A DNA stretch of 64,000 bases from Entoloma clypeatum (taxonomy: Eukaryota; Basidiomycota; Agaricomycetes; Agaricales; Entolomataceae): positions 2,170,001 through 2,234,000 of the forward strand of contig OY751490.1 in the NCBI GenBank assembly GCA_963565915.1, in the 5' to 3' direction. The notes beneath the pieces were generated by a model that saw only the letters and a list, made by a program, of their open reading frames with translations, was not told where the DNA came from and did no database searches. Shown here piece by piece: positions 32,161 through 42,678 of this stretch. Position 1 is the stretch's first letter. Every line of letters begins with the position of its first letter. A program made the translations under genes and the position numbers.

Positions 32161-33147
32161 TTATAGTGCCACGGATTGGGACTCGACGATGCAAGTTTCA
32201 ACAACGCGCTTCGCTCGGCATTGATGCCAAGCACTCTCGGCAATTGCCGAGAGTCGACCCATACATAAGTCAAAACCTTCCCACACTCTTTTTTATCCCC
32301 CACCTTCACTCCACCCACCTACTTTCCCCCCCCAATGGCCGCCCCTCGTGCACAATGGCGTCGACTGACACACAACGGCCCCCTCTAACGCCCAACGGCC
32401 TCCTCTAATGCCCAACAGCCGCCTTGCGTCCCCAACACTGTCGACTCACACCCAGCACCCTTTCTTCGCGCACACCGGCCGCCCCTCATGCCCAACGGCC
32501 CCCCCCTCTATTGCCCAATGGCCGCCTCATGTTCCCGGGGTGGATGATTGCTGTGGTAGGAGGATGTCAGGCATATGGATCGGTGTTGCCGGCCATCGCT
32601 CCCTACTTGCCACCTATTCACGTTCCTGCATTGCCACTTGCTCCTCTTCCTGGCGTACCCACTTGCGTTTACCTTCCCACATTGCCACCTTTCCCTTGCC
32701 CTGCATTCCCAGTTCTTCGCGCTATGACTCACATCGACTCAGATGATTCCCCTTTTAGATATATTTTCACTTGTTATCTCTGACTCACGGCCTTGAGGCC
32801 TTATCTCTGACTCCTATGCCACAGCCTCCTTGAAACATCTATCTAACCAATGGCCTATTTAGCTCCTGCACAGCACCATCTTATTTATAGCCATAGGATA
32901 ACGTATATAAGACCTGTAACCTTAGAGTAGAGGTCCTTAGCTTGACCTAGGCATACAACGCTTACTTGTCTATTCTTCGAACACTCTCCAACTAAGTGCC
33001 TTGCGAGGACTTAGCTCTGCCAGACCCCGAACTGAGTCGTCCTACTGAGAAACTCGCTGATCTTGACCAAGTCGTCCTACTGAGGGACTTGTGTGGAAAC
33101 AGTACAAACCCACGTGACTAGGACCTTGTACTGATTGTAGGCTATCG
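31867..33147 (+). repeat. Left arm of second inverted repeat
   Basis: Pairs with 41021-42302 (coordinate sum 74169, shifting to 74170 toward 33140, so one single-base indel). It covers the end of repeat B, the AACGGCC array and nearly all of the Gypsy-2 LTR. Encoded frames are identical between the arms. Confidence 0.85.
32161..32529 (+). repeat. GC-rich AACGGCC repeat with perfect 22-bp palindrome
   Basis: Opens with ACGGATTGGGACTCGACGAT, then the self-complementary ACTCTCGGCAATTGCCGAGAGT (32233-32254), a CCCCC tract and CCCAACGGCC words. LTR-2 is inserted at its end after GGCCGCCTCA. Confidence 0.75.
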
Positions 33148-33156
33148 CTGTAACAA
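32530..33156 (+). repeat. 5' LTR of Gypsy-2
   Basis: 627 bp, from TGTTCCCGGGG to GCTGTAACA, in front of the Gypsy-2 gag. The unbroken AACGGCC array at 21085 (GCCGCCTCACGTCCCC) shows the empty-site order and supports 32530 as left edge. Confidence 0.7.
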
Positions 33157-33170
33157 AAGGTCAAGCTGAT

Positions 33171-34331
33171 CTACGTCGTCAACCCACCGTGGTTTTAGAC
33201 GCAAAGATTCCTCCCCGACGATCAACCTTTGGAGTCTCGTCTGACTCAGAAGACGAACAGGAGTTCATAGACGCACCCATCACACCACGACAACTGCCGA
33301 CACCGTACAGAAGAGTAACCTCCTCTTCCATACCAGTCAACCACACAACACCCTCTTACCTCTTCCTGAGATGATTACCGCCGCCAGCTGTTGCTGTTGC
33401 TGCACCCAGACCAAAGACCTCAGACACCCCAGTGAAACCAGCACCTGTAGAAATGACTTCTCAGGCAAGAACCCCAGACAAAGAGATCAAGATCAGCCCG
33501 CCGGCGATCTTCAATGGAGACAGAAGAAAACTGTCAGAATTTTTGTTCGACGTGAACTTATACCTGAAAATGAACGATGACATTTACAACTCTGATAAAA
33601 AGAAAATCCTCTTCACAGTCTCATACATGAAAGGAGGAACTGCCGGACCGTGGAAGGAGTCTTGGTACAGAGACATCACCACCGCCGGAGTACCCACCTA
33701 CCTGAAATACACAGACTTCATTGAGAAACTGAGGAAGTCATTTTCCCCAGTTGACAAAGAAGGAGACGCATTGACTATGATGAAAACACAGAAGATGGAG
33801 GACATGACAGCCGACGAATTTGTTGAAAAATTCAAACTATGGGTTGCAGAAAGTTTGATCACAGAGGAACGATCCCTCAAAGATTATTTCATGGAGGCGT
33901 TGCCACACGCGCTCCGAGACAAGATCTTGGGTCTTGACAAGATCCCAGGAACAGTTGACAAATGGTACACCACAGCGTCCAGATTGGACAACCAGTGGAG
34001 GAGAGCCAGAGCAGTCTCTCAAAGGCTTAGGCCCGATGGGGGAAAGAAGAAGTTCAAGGTTAATTATAACCCTGCACCCCGAAACACGCACTTCGCCCCA
34101 GACCCAAACACTATGGACATCGACCAGCTGACTGCCGAAGAAAGAGACGACCACTTCAAAAAAGGGTTGTGCTTCGTTTGCCATCAGGCAGGACACCGTG
34201 CTGATGCACACAAAGGAGGAAAGACCCCAGTTGCAAACAACATGTTCAACATTTGAGGCATTTTTAAAGACTTACCAAATGAGGAACAAGACACCTTAAT
34301 CTCCGAAATGGAGAAACAGGGTTTTCAATAA
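33171..34331 (+). pseudogene. gag: Gypsy-2 Gag, two in-frame TGA codons
   Basis: Frame open from 33171 without an ATG through SSDSEDEQEFIDAP to SYLFLR, TGA at 33372-33374, then the same frame continues PPPAVAVAAPRPKTSD to the gag core (first ATG 33453; FNGDRRKLSEFLFDVNLYLK, SYMKGGTAGPWK). It ends with the CCHH-type knuckle CFVCHQAGHRADAH (near 34165). A second TGA at 34254-34256 replaces the CGA seen at 16771. The natural stop is TAA at 34329, preceded by a GGGTTTT slip site. A short deletion removed KEASDAYAH. The first TGA is shared with the 5900 copy, so it may not be a decay mutation. Confidence 0.8.
34319..34325 (+). promoter_or_regulatory. Putative -1 frameshift site, G GGT TTT
   Basis: In-frame codons GGT TTT preceded by G, 4 bases before the TAA at 34329. 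One step back gives TCA ATA AAG CGA CCT and then the open pol frame MSAPAQFSISL. The same heptamer is conserved in the independent fragment at 16835. Confidence 0.65.
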
Positions 34332-37106
34332 AGCGACCTGTACCGATGTCAGCCCCCGCTCAGTTTTCAATCTCCCTATCCCCTGTAATTATAGCCGACA
34401 TGAATGACAAATCTTTTTCAATCCCCATTTCAATGTCAGGAGAAGGAGAAAGCATCGATGAGAAACTAAAGATAAACACCCTGATAGACTCAGGAGCAGG
34501 AGGAACCTTCTTGGATCAGAAGTTCGCCACAGCCAACCGAATGGAGCTTAGTCTGTTACTAAAGCCCATTCATGTGTTCAATGTGGACGGAACAAAGAAT
34601 AAAGAAGGAACAATCACCCATTGCACATGGAAAAAGATCTGGATTGATGACAAAGAACTCAACATCAGATTCTTGGTCACCAGACTTGAAAAAGAAACCG
34701 CCATTTTGGGGTTACCATGGTTAAAACAATACAATCCGAAGATTGATTGGGAAAAAGGAACCTTGGATATTGAAACTATCAGGTTCAAGAAGACCCTAGC
34801 AGGAGTCATGAGGAAGAAATTTGATGAGCTCTTGGCATCAAAAAACAAGAAACCCATTGCAATTACTGCATGGATGAAAGAAAAACCCGAACAAAAGATC
34901 TATGCAACGATAGAAGAAATTGATGATGAAGAGACCCTTGAACCAAAAAAAGGAGGCTCTACTGGCAAATGGACCCCTCAACCTATTCAGGACATATGTC
35001 ACTATGGATGAACCAATTGAGGATATTTGGATCCAAGCCAAAACCTCGATCTCCCAGAAACTCTCACACAATACGGACACAGCGGACACACCAAAGAAAG
35101 AACTACCAAAATGATACGATCAGTATCAGAAGGTGTTCGAGAAAACGGCATCTGAGAGGTTACCGGAACATAAACCATGGGACCACGCAATTGACTTGAA
35201 ACCGGACTTCACCCCAAAAGACTGTAAGGTTTATCCTTTGTCACTGGAAGAACAAACAAAATTGGATGAATTCCTTGATGAGAACCTTCAAAAGGGGTAC
35301 ATCAGACCCTCGAAATCACCAATGGCATCACCCTTTTTCTTCGTGGCAAAAAAGGACTTGGATAAACTCAGACCATGTCAGGACTATCGGCAATTGAACG
35401 AAGGAACAGTGAAGAACACGTACCCGTTACCCCTGGTCGGAGATTTACTTGACAAACTGAAAGGAGCAAAGGTCTTCACTAAACTGGACATGCATTGGGG
35501 ATACAACAATGTACGGATCAAACCTGGTGATGAGTGGAAGGCTGCATTCAAAACCAATTGTCTTCATATTCTTGGTCAATGATGAAATCGACACCAAACG
35601 GACACTCCACGTACTTAAAAAAATGGAAGAGAACGATCTATATCTCAACCTGGAAAAATGCGAATTTGGAGTCAGGCAATGCGAATACCTCGGACTCATT
35701 ATCAAGGAAAACAAAATTGCGATGGACCCTGTTAAGTTAGCGGGAATAGTGAAGTGGCCGGAACCTGTGACTGTGAAACAGGTCAGATCCTTCCTTGGAT
35801 TTGGAAACTTCTATCGAAGGTTTATCGGACACTACTCAAACATTGCCAAACCCCTGAATGACCTGACCAAAAAGGATCAGGAATGGGAATGGAATGAGGA
35901 CTGCCAAACGGCATTTGACATGTTAAAGGACAAATTCGCAGAATCACCGGTATTGTTGATGCCAAACACTGACAAACCGTTCATCATAGAATCTGATGCA
36001 TCCAAATGGGCGACAGGAGCAGTACTGCGCCAACAAGATGTAAATGGAGACTGGCACTCCTGTGGATATATATCACACTTGTTCTCTGCGGCAGAACGGA
36101 ACTATGAGATCTATGATCGGGAACTCTTAGGAATTATCCAATCACTGGAAACCTGGAGGCATTACCTCCTTGCATCACCATTTCCAATGGTTGTTCTATC
36201 AGATCACAAGAACCTGACATATTACCGGGAACCCCAGAAATTGAACAGACGACAAGCACAGTGGAGATTGTATCTCTCTGAGTTTGAACTCAAATTTGTA
36301 CACACCCCAGGAGCAAAAATGATTCAGTTGGATGCCTTGTCAAGGCGACCGGACCATATGCCCAAAGAAGATACAGACAACGAAGACATCATTGTCTTAC
36401 CAGATGACATCTTCATCAAGACAGTGGACCTTGAGCTACAAGGAGATATTCTAAAAGCAACCGAAAATGATGAGCTCTTCTCAAAAGCCATCACCACCCT
36501 AAAAGAATCAGAGACCCCGCCAATTAAATCCCATTTATCAGAATGGAGAACAGAGGATGGGATATTATTCTTCCGTGACAGATGTTATGTACCGCCAGAT
36601 GAGACTCTGCGCCGGGAAATAACGAAACGATATCACGACTCCCTACCAAGCGGACATCCAGGGCATCTAAAAACCTTGGAGTTGGTGAGGCGAAACTATT
36701 GGTGGCCAGGGATGTACGTGTTTGTCAAGAATTATGTTGGAGGGTGTGCAACCTGCCAACAAATGAAAGTCAACACACACCCCACAAACCCTGGATTGAT
36801 GCTGATCAAGGCACAAAAGGATGCCAGACCATTCTCCCAGACAACAATCGACTTCATCACAGACCTGCCTGAGAGCAACGGATTTGACAGTATCATGGTC
36901 GTAGTAGACCATGGTTCTATGAAGGGGGTAATTTCCATCCCTTGTACCAAAACCACCAACGCGACCCTCACTGCCAAACTTTATTTGGACCAGGTGTACC
37001 GAAGATTCGGACTCCCAGACTCCATTCTGTCTGACAGAGGACAATTTGCTTCTCAGGTCTTCAGAGAACTAGGACAACTCCTAAGAATCAAACTGATGAT
37101 GAGCAC
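34325..37106 (+). pseudogene. pol: Gypsy-2 Pol, protease-RT-RNase H-integrase, broken
   Basis: Protease LIDSGAGGTFLDQKFA (near 34480). After a frameshift near 35000, RT begins ([40 protein letters not shown]). At 35558/35559 KTN joins directly to [12 protein letters not shown], so about 43 codons containing the YLDD catalytic motif are missing and frame changes. RNase H (FIIESDASKWATGAVL, YEIYDRELLGI), integrase zinc region (HDSLPSGHPGHLKTLE, CATCQQMK) and two catalytic Asp (TIDFITDLP, LSDRGQFAS) follow. A GVISIPCTK block lacks the usual DRxTK motif (VVDHGSMKGV). Ends in Gypsy-1b. Cannot encode active RT. Confidence 0.9.
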
Positions 37107-37539
37107 TGTAAGGGCAACCACTTTCACTTTTCACTTTTCCTTTTCATCCTTCCTTTCCTCTCTATTCCACCATCTCCGACATCCTCCAATCGTATCCGCT
37201 GTCTCCGACATCTTATCCGCCTCTCCACATCTGACGACTCCGCCCCCATCCGCTACTCCACATGTCAGATCGCAGGTACTATCATTCATCTTGTTTTCAT
37301 TCATCCTTCATCGCTACTCCCGATCATTGCTCATCATTCATGCGTCTCATTTTATCTCTTATTTCATATCTCATTTTACTATTTATCTCGCTAGCTTGCA
37401 GGGGAATCCTTAGAACTTTCTCTTCGGATCTTCCTTGCAAGGTGTGTGTTGTATTACTTATCAGACTGCTCAATCTAAACTTCGGATCTCTCTTGCAAGT
37501 ATCTGAGTTCGAGTCTTGGATCATAAGGTCGCCCTTACA
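37107..37539 (+). repeat. 5' LTR of Gypsy-1b
   Basis: 433 bp, TGTAAGGGC...GCCCTTACA, differing from 7015-7448 by a few transitions and small indels. Confidence 0.9.
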
Positions 37540-37586
37540 GTAGAAAGTTCTCTTCTAATTGGACCGGGTCCGATTGCATCGTTGTC

Positions 37587-38729
37587 AATCGCCTTGAACA
37601 GCTCGAGCAAGAGTTCCAGGAACAACGTCAAACTCTCGCTGATATCTCGACTCAACTTGACCAACTCCTCCTCGCCTTCAACACAATTCCTGCCCCAGCT
37701 CCGCCACCTATCCCACCTGCTCCCCCACCCGCTATTATACCCGCTCCGCTCGCTCCGGCCAATCTGGGCGTGTGTTGAGCAAAACCTGCCAATCCATCGG
37801 ACTTCGATGGATCGCGCGCAAATGGCTGGACCTTTCTAAACTCCTGTGAATTGTTTATGGGGCTGGCTCTGGAACAGTTTGCAGACGACCACGCTAAAAT
37901 TTATTGGGCCTTATCCTTCATGAAGAGTGGACGCGCAGCACGCTTTGCGGATCGCATTATCCGACAGGAGCAGAGGACTGGTGCTCCACATTATCGGACT
38001 TGGGTGGACTTCCGTGCAGTCTTTACAATGGAGTTCACTCCGAAGAATGAGGAACAGGACGCGAGACTGATCCTCAAAGGAGAATCCTATTATCAAGGTC
38101 AACGGGATGTCGAGACCTATATTGATGAGTTCAAAGACTATATTGACAAAGCGGGCTATCAGGAGGATACCAACATTGTACTCAAATTCCGCCATGGTCT
38201 CCGTTCCAACATTCAGAACGAGATCGCCACCCTGACCCACGGACGACCTGCGGATGAGAATCCCGACGAGTGGTACTCTGCAGCATGAGTCAATGACGAC
38301 AATAGGATTGCCAACAAAGCCTTCAAAGCCACTGCTCCGACCCGCACCTCCGCCTTCCGCAATGTTGTCGGACCAAGAGTACCTGGCACCTCAGTATTCC
38401 CTCGTCCCTACATTCCATTCACTCCGTGTACAGCTCTGCTCGCATCCGCATCCGCTCTGCTGACAAGGGACCCCAATGCAATGGACATTGATACTTCATG
38501 CATCAAAGGCAAGAATGCCAATGCATGCTTCAGATGTAACAAAACGGGTCACTTTAGTCATGAATGCCCCCTTCGCTTCGACATTCGCTTCATGACAACA
38601 GAGGAGCAGGACGAGTTTGTTATGGAACAACTCGTGGTCAAGGACGCAGCGGAAGGCAACTCTGTTCTGCCCATGGAGTCTGCGGAGTCGGAGGAAGGAC
38701 AGGAGGATTTTCCTCCCCACAGCGAGTGA
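37587..38729 (+). pseudogene. gag: Gypsy-1b Gag, stops at former CGA codons
   Basis: Colinear with 7625-8764, but the start codon region is deleted and TGA stands at 37776-37778 and 38286-38288, where Gypsy-1a has CGA. The zinc knuckle survives as CFRCNKTGHFSHEC. The slip heptamer GGATTTT is at 38705-38711 and the natural TGA at 38727-38729. Confidence 0.9.
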
Positions 38730-40330
38730 ACAGTGCGCCCTTGTTGTCTGCTAAAAATTGTTATGCTGCATTATTTATGAAACAATATGATCCTATACCC
38801 TCCATCTCTAAGCCTGCAAACGATCCCATAGTCGCACCCAACTCCGCAAATCCCATCCGCCTTCGCCTCTCTAAATGGGAGCATCGGCTTCCAAAACAAT
38901 ATATCCTCGCATCCGCTCACTCCGACAATTCTATTGAACTAGACATAGTCCTTGAAACTACCAACACCAAAGACACACTATCACAAAAGGCTTTACTCGA
39001 CAGTGGGGCAACAGGGTCACTTATTGAACGCACTCTGGTTGAGAAACATTGACTCTCTACTCAAAAACTACAACACACAATTCCAGTATACAACATTGAC
39101 GGAACTCCAAACGAGGCCAGAGCAATAATGGAGGTGTTGGATGTAGTGCTCCGCTATCGGGATCACTCAGAACGGACCCAGCTTGCAGTCACAAGTTTGG
39201 GAAAACAAGAAATTGTGTTAGGCTTCACTTGGCTCAAAGAACACAACCCCGAGGTAGATTGGACGTCAGGGGAAGTGAAGATGAGCCAGTGTCCTGCACG
39301 ATGCCGGACATGCCACCAGGAGGCAGCCCAAGAGCGGAAGGAGCGGAAGTTTGAACAAGTCTGCATCCGAGCCTGTCGGGTGGGTTCCACTCCGACGTCC
39401 GTTCTAGAGGAGGCTCCACACGGCCCATGGGTGGGGGATGTCACAGAAGGAGAAGAAGCGGAGGAGTTAGTGGAAGATGATGAGTTTGAGGAGGGAGACC
39501 GCCTTTTTGTTGGAACAGTACCCGCGGAGGCGGAGTTCATCCGCGCTTCATCCAATATCTCGCAATGTCTATCAGAGGCCTTCCTCAGTAACCAAAAACC
39601 TAAATCTTTCCATGACTCTGTACCAGACCACTTGTTTGACTTTGAAGACGTATTCTCAAAGACCTCTTTTGACACCTTACCAGAAGAGCGGACTTGGGAC
39701 CACGCCATTGAACTTGTTCCGGACGCCTCTCTGGCAGGTTGTAAGGTATATCTGCTTGCTCCGAACAAACAGAAGGAACTCAACGCGTTTTTGGAGGAAA
39801 ACCTTGCAACTGGTCGAATCCACCCTTCCAAGTCTCCGATGGCATCTCCAGTATTTTACATCAAGAAGAAGGATGGCTCCCTTCGTCTTGTACAAGACTA
39901 CCAGTCACTCAATTCCAAAACTATCAAAAACAAATATCCGCTTCCGCTCATATATGAACTGATCAATAAACTTCAACGCGCTCAATACTTCACCAGGCTC
40001 GACATCCGCTGGGGCTACAACAATGTGCGGATAAAACCCGGAGACGAGTGGAAGGCTGCTTTTCGGACCAATCACGGACTCTATGAACCATTGGTGATGT
40101 TCTTCGGCCTCACTAATAGTCCATCCACATTCCAGACTATGATGAACGAGATCTTTCAGGACCTCATCACTGAAGGTGTAGTCTGTGTTTACCTCGACAA
40201 TATACTCATCTTCATGGAGACCCTTGCGGAGCATCGGAGAGTCACACAGATCATACTGGAACAACTTCGCGAACACAAACTCTATCTAAAACCAGAGAAA
40301 TGCGAGTTTGAACAAACGCGCATTGAATAC
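38708..40330 (+). pseudogene. pol: Gypsy-1b Pol, protease and partial RT, inactive
   Basis: TGA at 39050-39052 (EKH-stop-LST, CGA in Gypsy-1a) separates protease (DSGATGSLIE) from the RT part. In RT the YLDD motif has become YLDN (AAT at 40199-40201, GAT in Gypsy-1a), which removes a catalytic aspartate. A nine-codon stretch of the acidic spacer is deleted relative to Gypsy-1a. Ends 40330. Confidence 0.9.
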
Positions 40331-40470
40331 CCGAAAAAACCAAACCGGACCGATGCAAGACTGGTGCATCGGTCCTCTCACCTCAAGAAAGTGAGACCGA
40401 ACTGGTTTAGACCAGTTTAAACCAATATATTACATGGTTAAACAACATTAAGGACACATGCGCACAGCCC
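40331..40470. repeat. Hairpin-rich SINE-like fragment
   Basis: GGACCGATGCA / TGCATCGGTCC, CTCAC / GTGAG and AACTGG / CCAGTT form three successive short inverted repeats. The wording (GACCGG, GGTTTAGACCAGTTT) recalls family F. Confidence 0.45.
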
Positions 40471-41020
40471 AATGCTGCGCACGCGCATCATACCTCCTCC
40501 ATTGGTCCTCCGTGGCCTCAGCCCACCCCCATCTGCTCTTGCGCGTCAGTTGACGCCGTTGGGCGCAAAAGGGGGCCGTTGGGCACATGTCATGGCAGGT
40601 GTGCCGTGCTGTTGTCAACGGTGTTGGGGACGCGAGGCGGCCATTGGGTGCTAATGGGAGCCGTTGGGCATGAGCGGTGGCCAGTGCGCGCGAAGGAAGG
40701 GTGGTGGGCGCGAATCGATGGTGCTGGGGACGCGAGGCGGCCGTTGGGCGTTAGAGGAGGCCGTTGGGCGTTAGAGGAGGCCGTTGGGCGTTAGAGGGGG
40801 CCGTTGTGTGTCAGTCGATGCCATTGTGCACGAGGGGCAGCCATTGGGGGGGGAAAGTAGGTGGGTGGAGTGAAGGTGGGGCATAAAAAAGAGTGTGGGA
40901 AGGTTTTGACTTATGTATGGGTCGACTCTCGGCAATTGCCGAGAGTGCTTGGCATCAATGCCGAGCGACGCGCGTTGTTGAAACTTGCATCGTCGAGTCC
41001 CAATCTGTGGCACTATAAGT
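40471..41020 (-). repeat. GC-rich AACGGCC repeat, reverse orientation
   Basis: Minus strand reads the order of 32161-32529 and carries the 20-bp core of the palindrome at 40926-40945. It is a tandem duplicate of 41640-42003, with the inverted LTR-2 between them. Confidence 0.75.
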
Positions 41021-42302
41021 GCTATAGCCTACAATCAGTACAAGGTCCTAGTCACGTGGGTTTGTACTGTTTCCACACAAGTCCCTCAGTAGGACGACTT
41101 GGTCAAGATCAGCGAGTTTCTCAGTAGGACGACTCAGTTCGGGGTCTGGCAGAGCTAAGTCCTCGCAAGGCACTTAGTTGGAGAGTGTTCGAAGAATAGA
41201 CAAGTAAGCGTTGTATGCCTAGGTCAAGCTAAGGACCTCTACTCTAAGGTTACAGGTCTTATATACGTTATCCTATGGCTATAAATAAGATGGTGCTGTG
41301 CAGGAGCTAAATAGGCCATTGGTTAGATAGATGTTTCAAGGAGGCTGTGGCATAGGAGTCAGAGATAAGGCCTCAAGGCCGTGAGTCAGAGATAACAAGT
41401 GAAAATATATCTAAAAGGGGAATCATCTGAGTCGATGTGAGTCATAGCGCGAAGAACTGGGAATGCAGGGCAAGGGAAAGGTGGCAATGTGGGAAGGTAA
41501 ACGCAAGTGGGTACGCCAGGAAGAGGAGCAAGTGGCAATGCAGGAACGTGAATAGGTGGCAAGTAGGGAGCGATGGCCGGCAACACCGATCCATATGCCT
41601 GACATCCTCCTACCACAGCAATCATCCACCCCGGGAACATGAGGCGGCCATTGGGCAATAGAGGGGGGGGCCGTTGGGCATGAGGGGCGGCCGGTGTGCG
41701 CGAAGAAAGGGTGCTGGGTGTGAGTCGACAGTGTTGGGGACGCAAGGCGGCTGTTGGGCATTAGAGGAGGCCGTTGGGCGTTAGAGGGGGCCGTTGTGTG
41801 TCAGTCGACGCCATTGTGCACGAGGGGCGGCCATTGGGGGGGGAAAGTAGGTGGGTGGAGTGAAGGTGGGGGATAAAAAAGAGTGTGGGAAGGTTTTGAC
41901 TTATGTATGGGTCAACTCTCGGCAATTGCCGAGAGTGCTTGGCATCAATGCCGAGCGACGCGCGTTGTTGAAACTTGCATCGTCGAGTCCCAATCCGTGG
42001 CACTATAAGTGCTAAAATTAGTTTGTAACTTATGTAGAGATACTTAGAAACTAATAGTAGCTATACAAACAGTTAAATACGGGAGCTATGTATGGTAGAG
42101 AGTCTGTACTGAAAAATGATACATCAAAACCACTGTAAATCATGATAAACAGTGCATCATGAGTTTCCCCAAACACAAAAACAAGTATTTTCTTACTTCC
42201 TCCTTTCCACAACAATTTTATACTACATGTAATATATATATACCATTGAACCATTGTATGGGAACCTATTGAGACACTTCAAATAAAATTAAAGGACTTT
42301 AT
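41021..42302 (-). repeat. Right arm of second inverted repeat
   Basis: Reverse complement of 31867-33147: LTR-2 (41021-41639, its GTAACA end lost), AACGGCC array with palindrome at 41916-41935 (41640-42003), and the end of repeat B (42003-42302). The arm stops where Copia-2 begins. The repeat B sequence resumes at 48016-48021. Confidence 0.85.
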
Positions 42303-42612
42303 TGTCGAAGTTCCACCTGGGCGTTAGCCACAGATGTACTGAGCAACCAGCTACAGTGGAAGTACTCTACATAACCGTTCTAGCCACTTACATGGTTTGG
42401 GAGGGGTGAGGCTGGTGAGAGCGGTTGAGGCTGGTAAGAGCGATGGAGCTGGTTAAGAGTCAAGAGACAACTTGTTGATATTGACAGTTTCCTGGTCTTA
42501 TATACCGTACTACTGTTTGTACCAACCAAACAAGTATGTAAGAAAGATATGTAATGGTCACGTGATGTGATCTAATCTAAATCTAATCTACGTGATGGGA
42601 AAAGTTTCAACA
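42303..42612 (-). repeat. 3' LTR of Copia-2
   Basis: 310 bp, same length as the Copia-1 LTR. Contains CACGTGATG near its start (42574-42582 region) and a TATA region TATATAAG (minus strand, about 42498-42505). The purine tract ATATGGGGGGG (minus strand) lies at 42613-42623. Confidence 0.85.
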
Positions 42613-42678
42613 CCCCCCCATATTTAGTACATACTTCTAAATACATCTTATTTTTCCCATATAGGTACTTTTCTTCGT

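Larger units (their letters stand above)
33157..37106 (+). mobile_element. Gypsy-2 LTR retrotransposon, internal region, interrupted
   Basis: gag, protease, RT, RNase H and most of integrase, ending at 37106. There the LTR of Gypsy-1b begins within the integrase catalytic domain, after the second catalytic Asp. The rest of integrase and the 3' LTR are not found beyond Gypsy-1b. Defects: TGA stops in gag, frameshift near 34985-35130, deletion in RT. Confidence 0.85.
37107..40330 (+). mobile_element. Gypsy-1b LTR retrotransposon, 3'-truncated and decayed
   Basis: Same family as 7015-10418, inserted in the integrase of Gypsy-2. It has LTR, gag and pol up to RT (QTRIEY), where an unrelated hairpin-rich segment begins at about 40331. 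About 130 bp around the gag start codon are deleted (37587: TTGTCAATCGCC against TTGTCACGATTCC...CCCAATCGCC). Confidence 0.9.
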
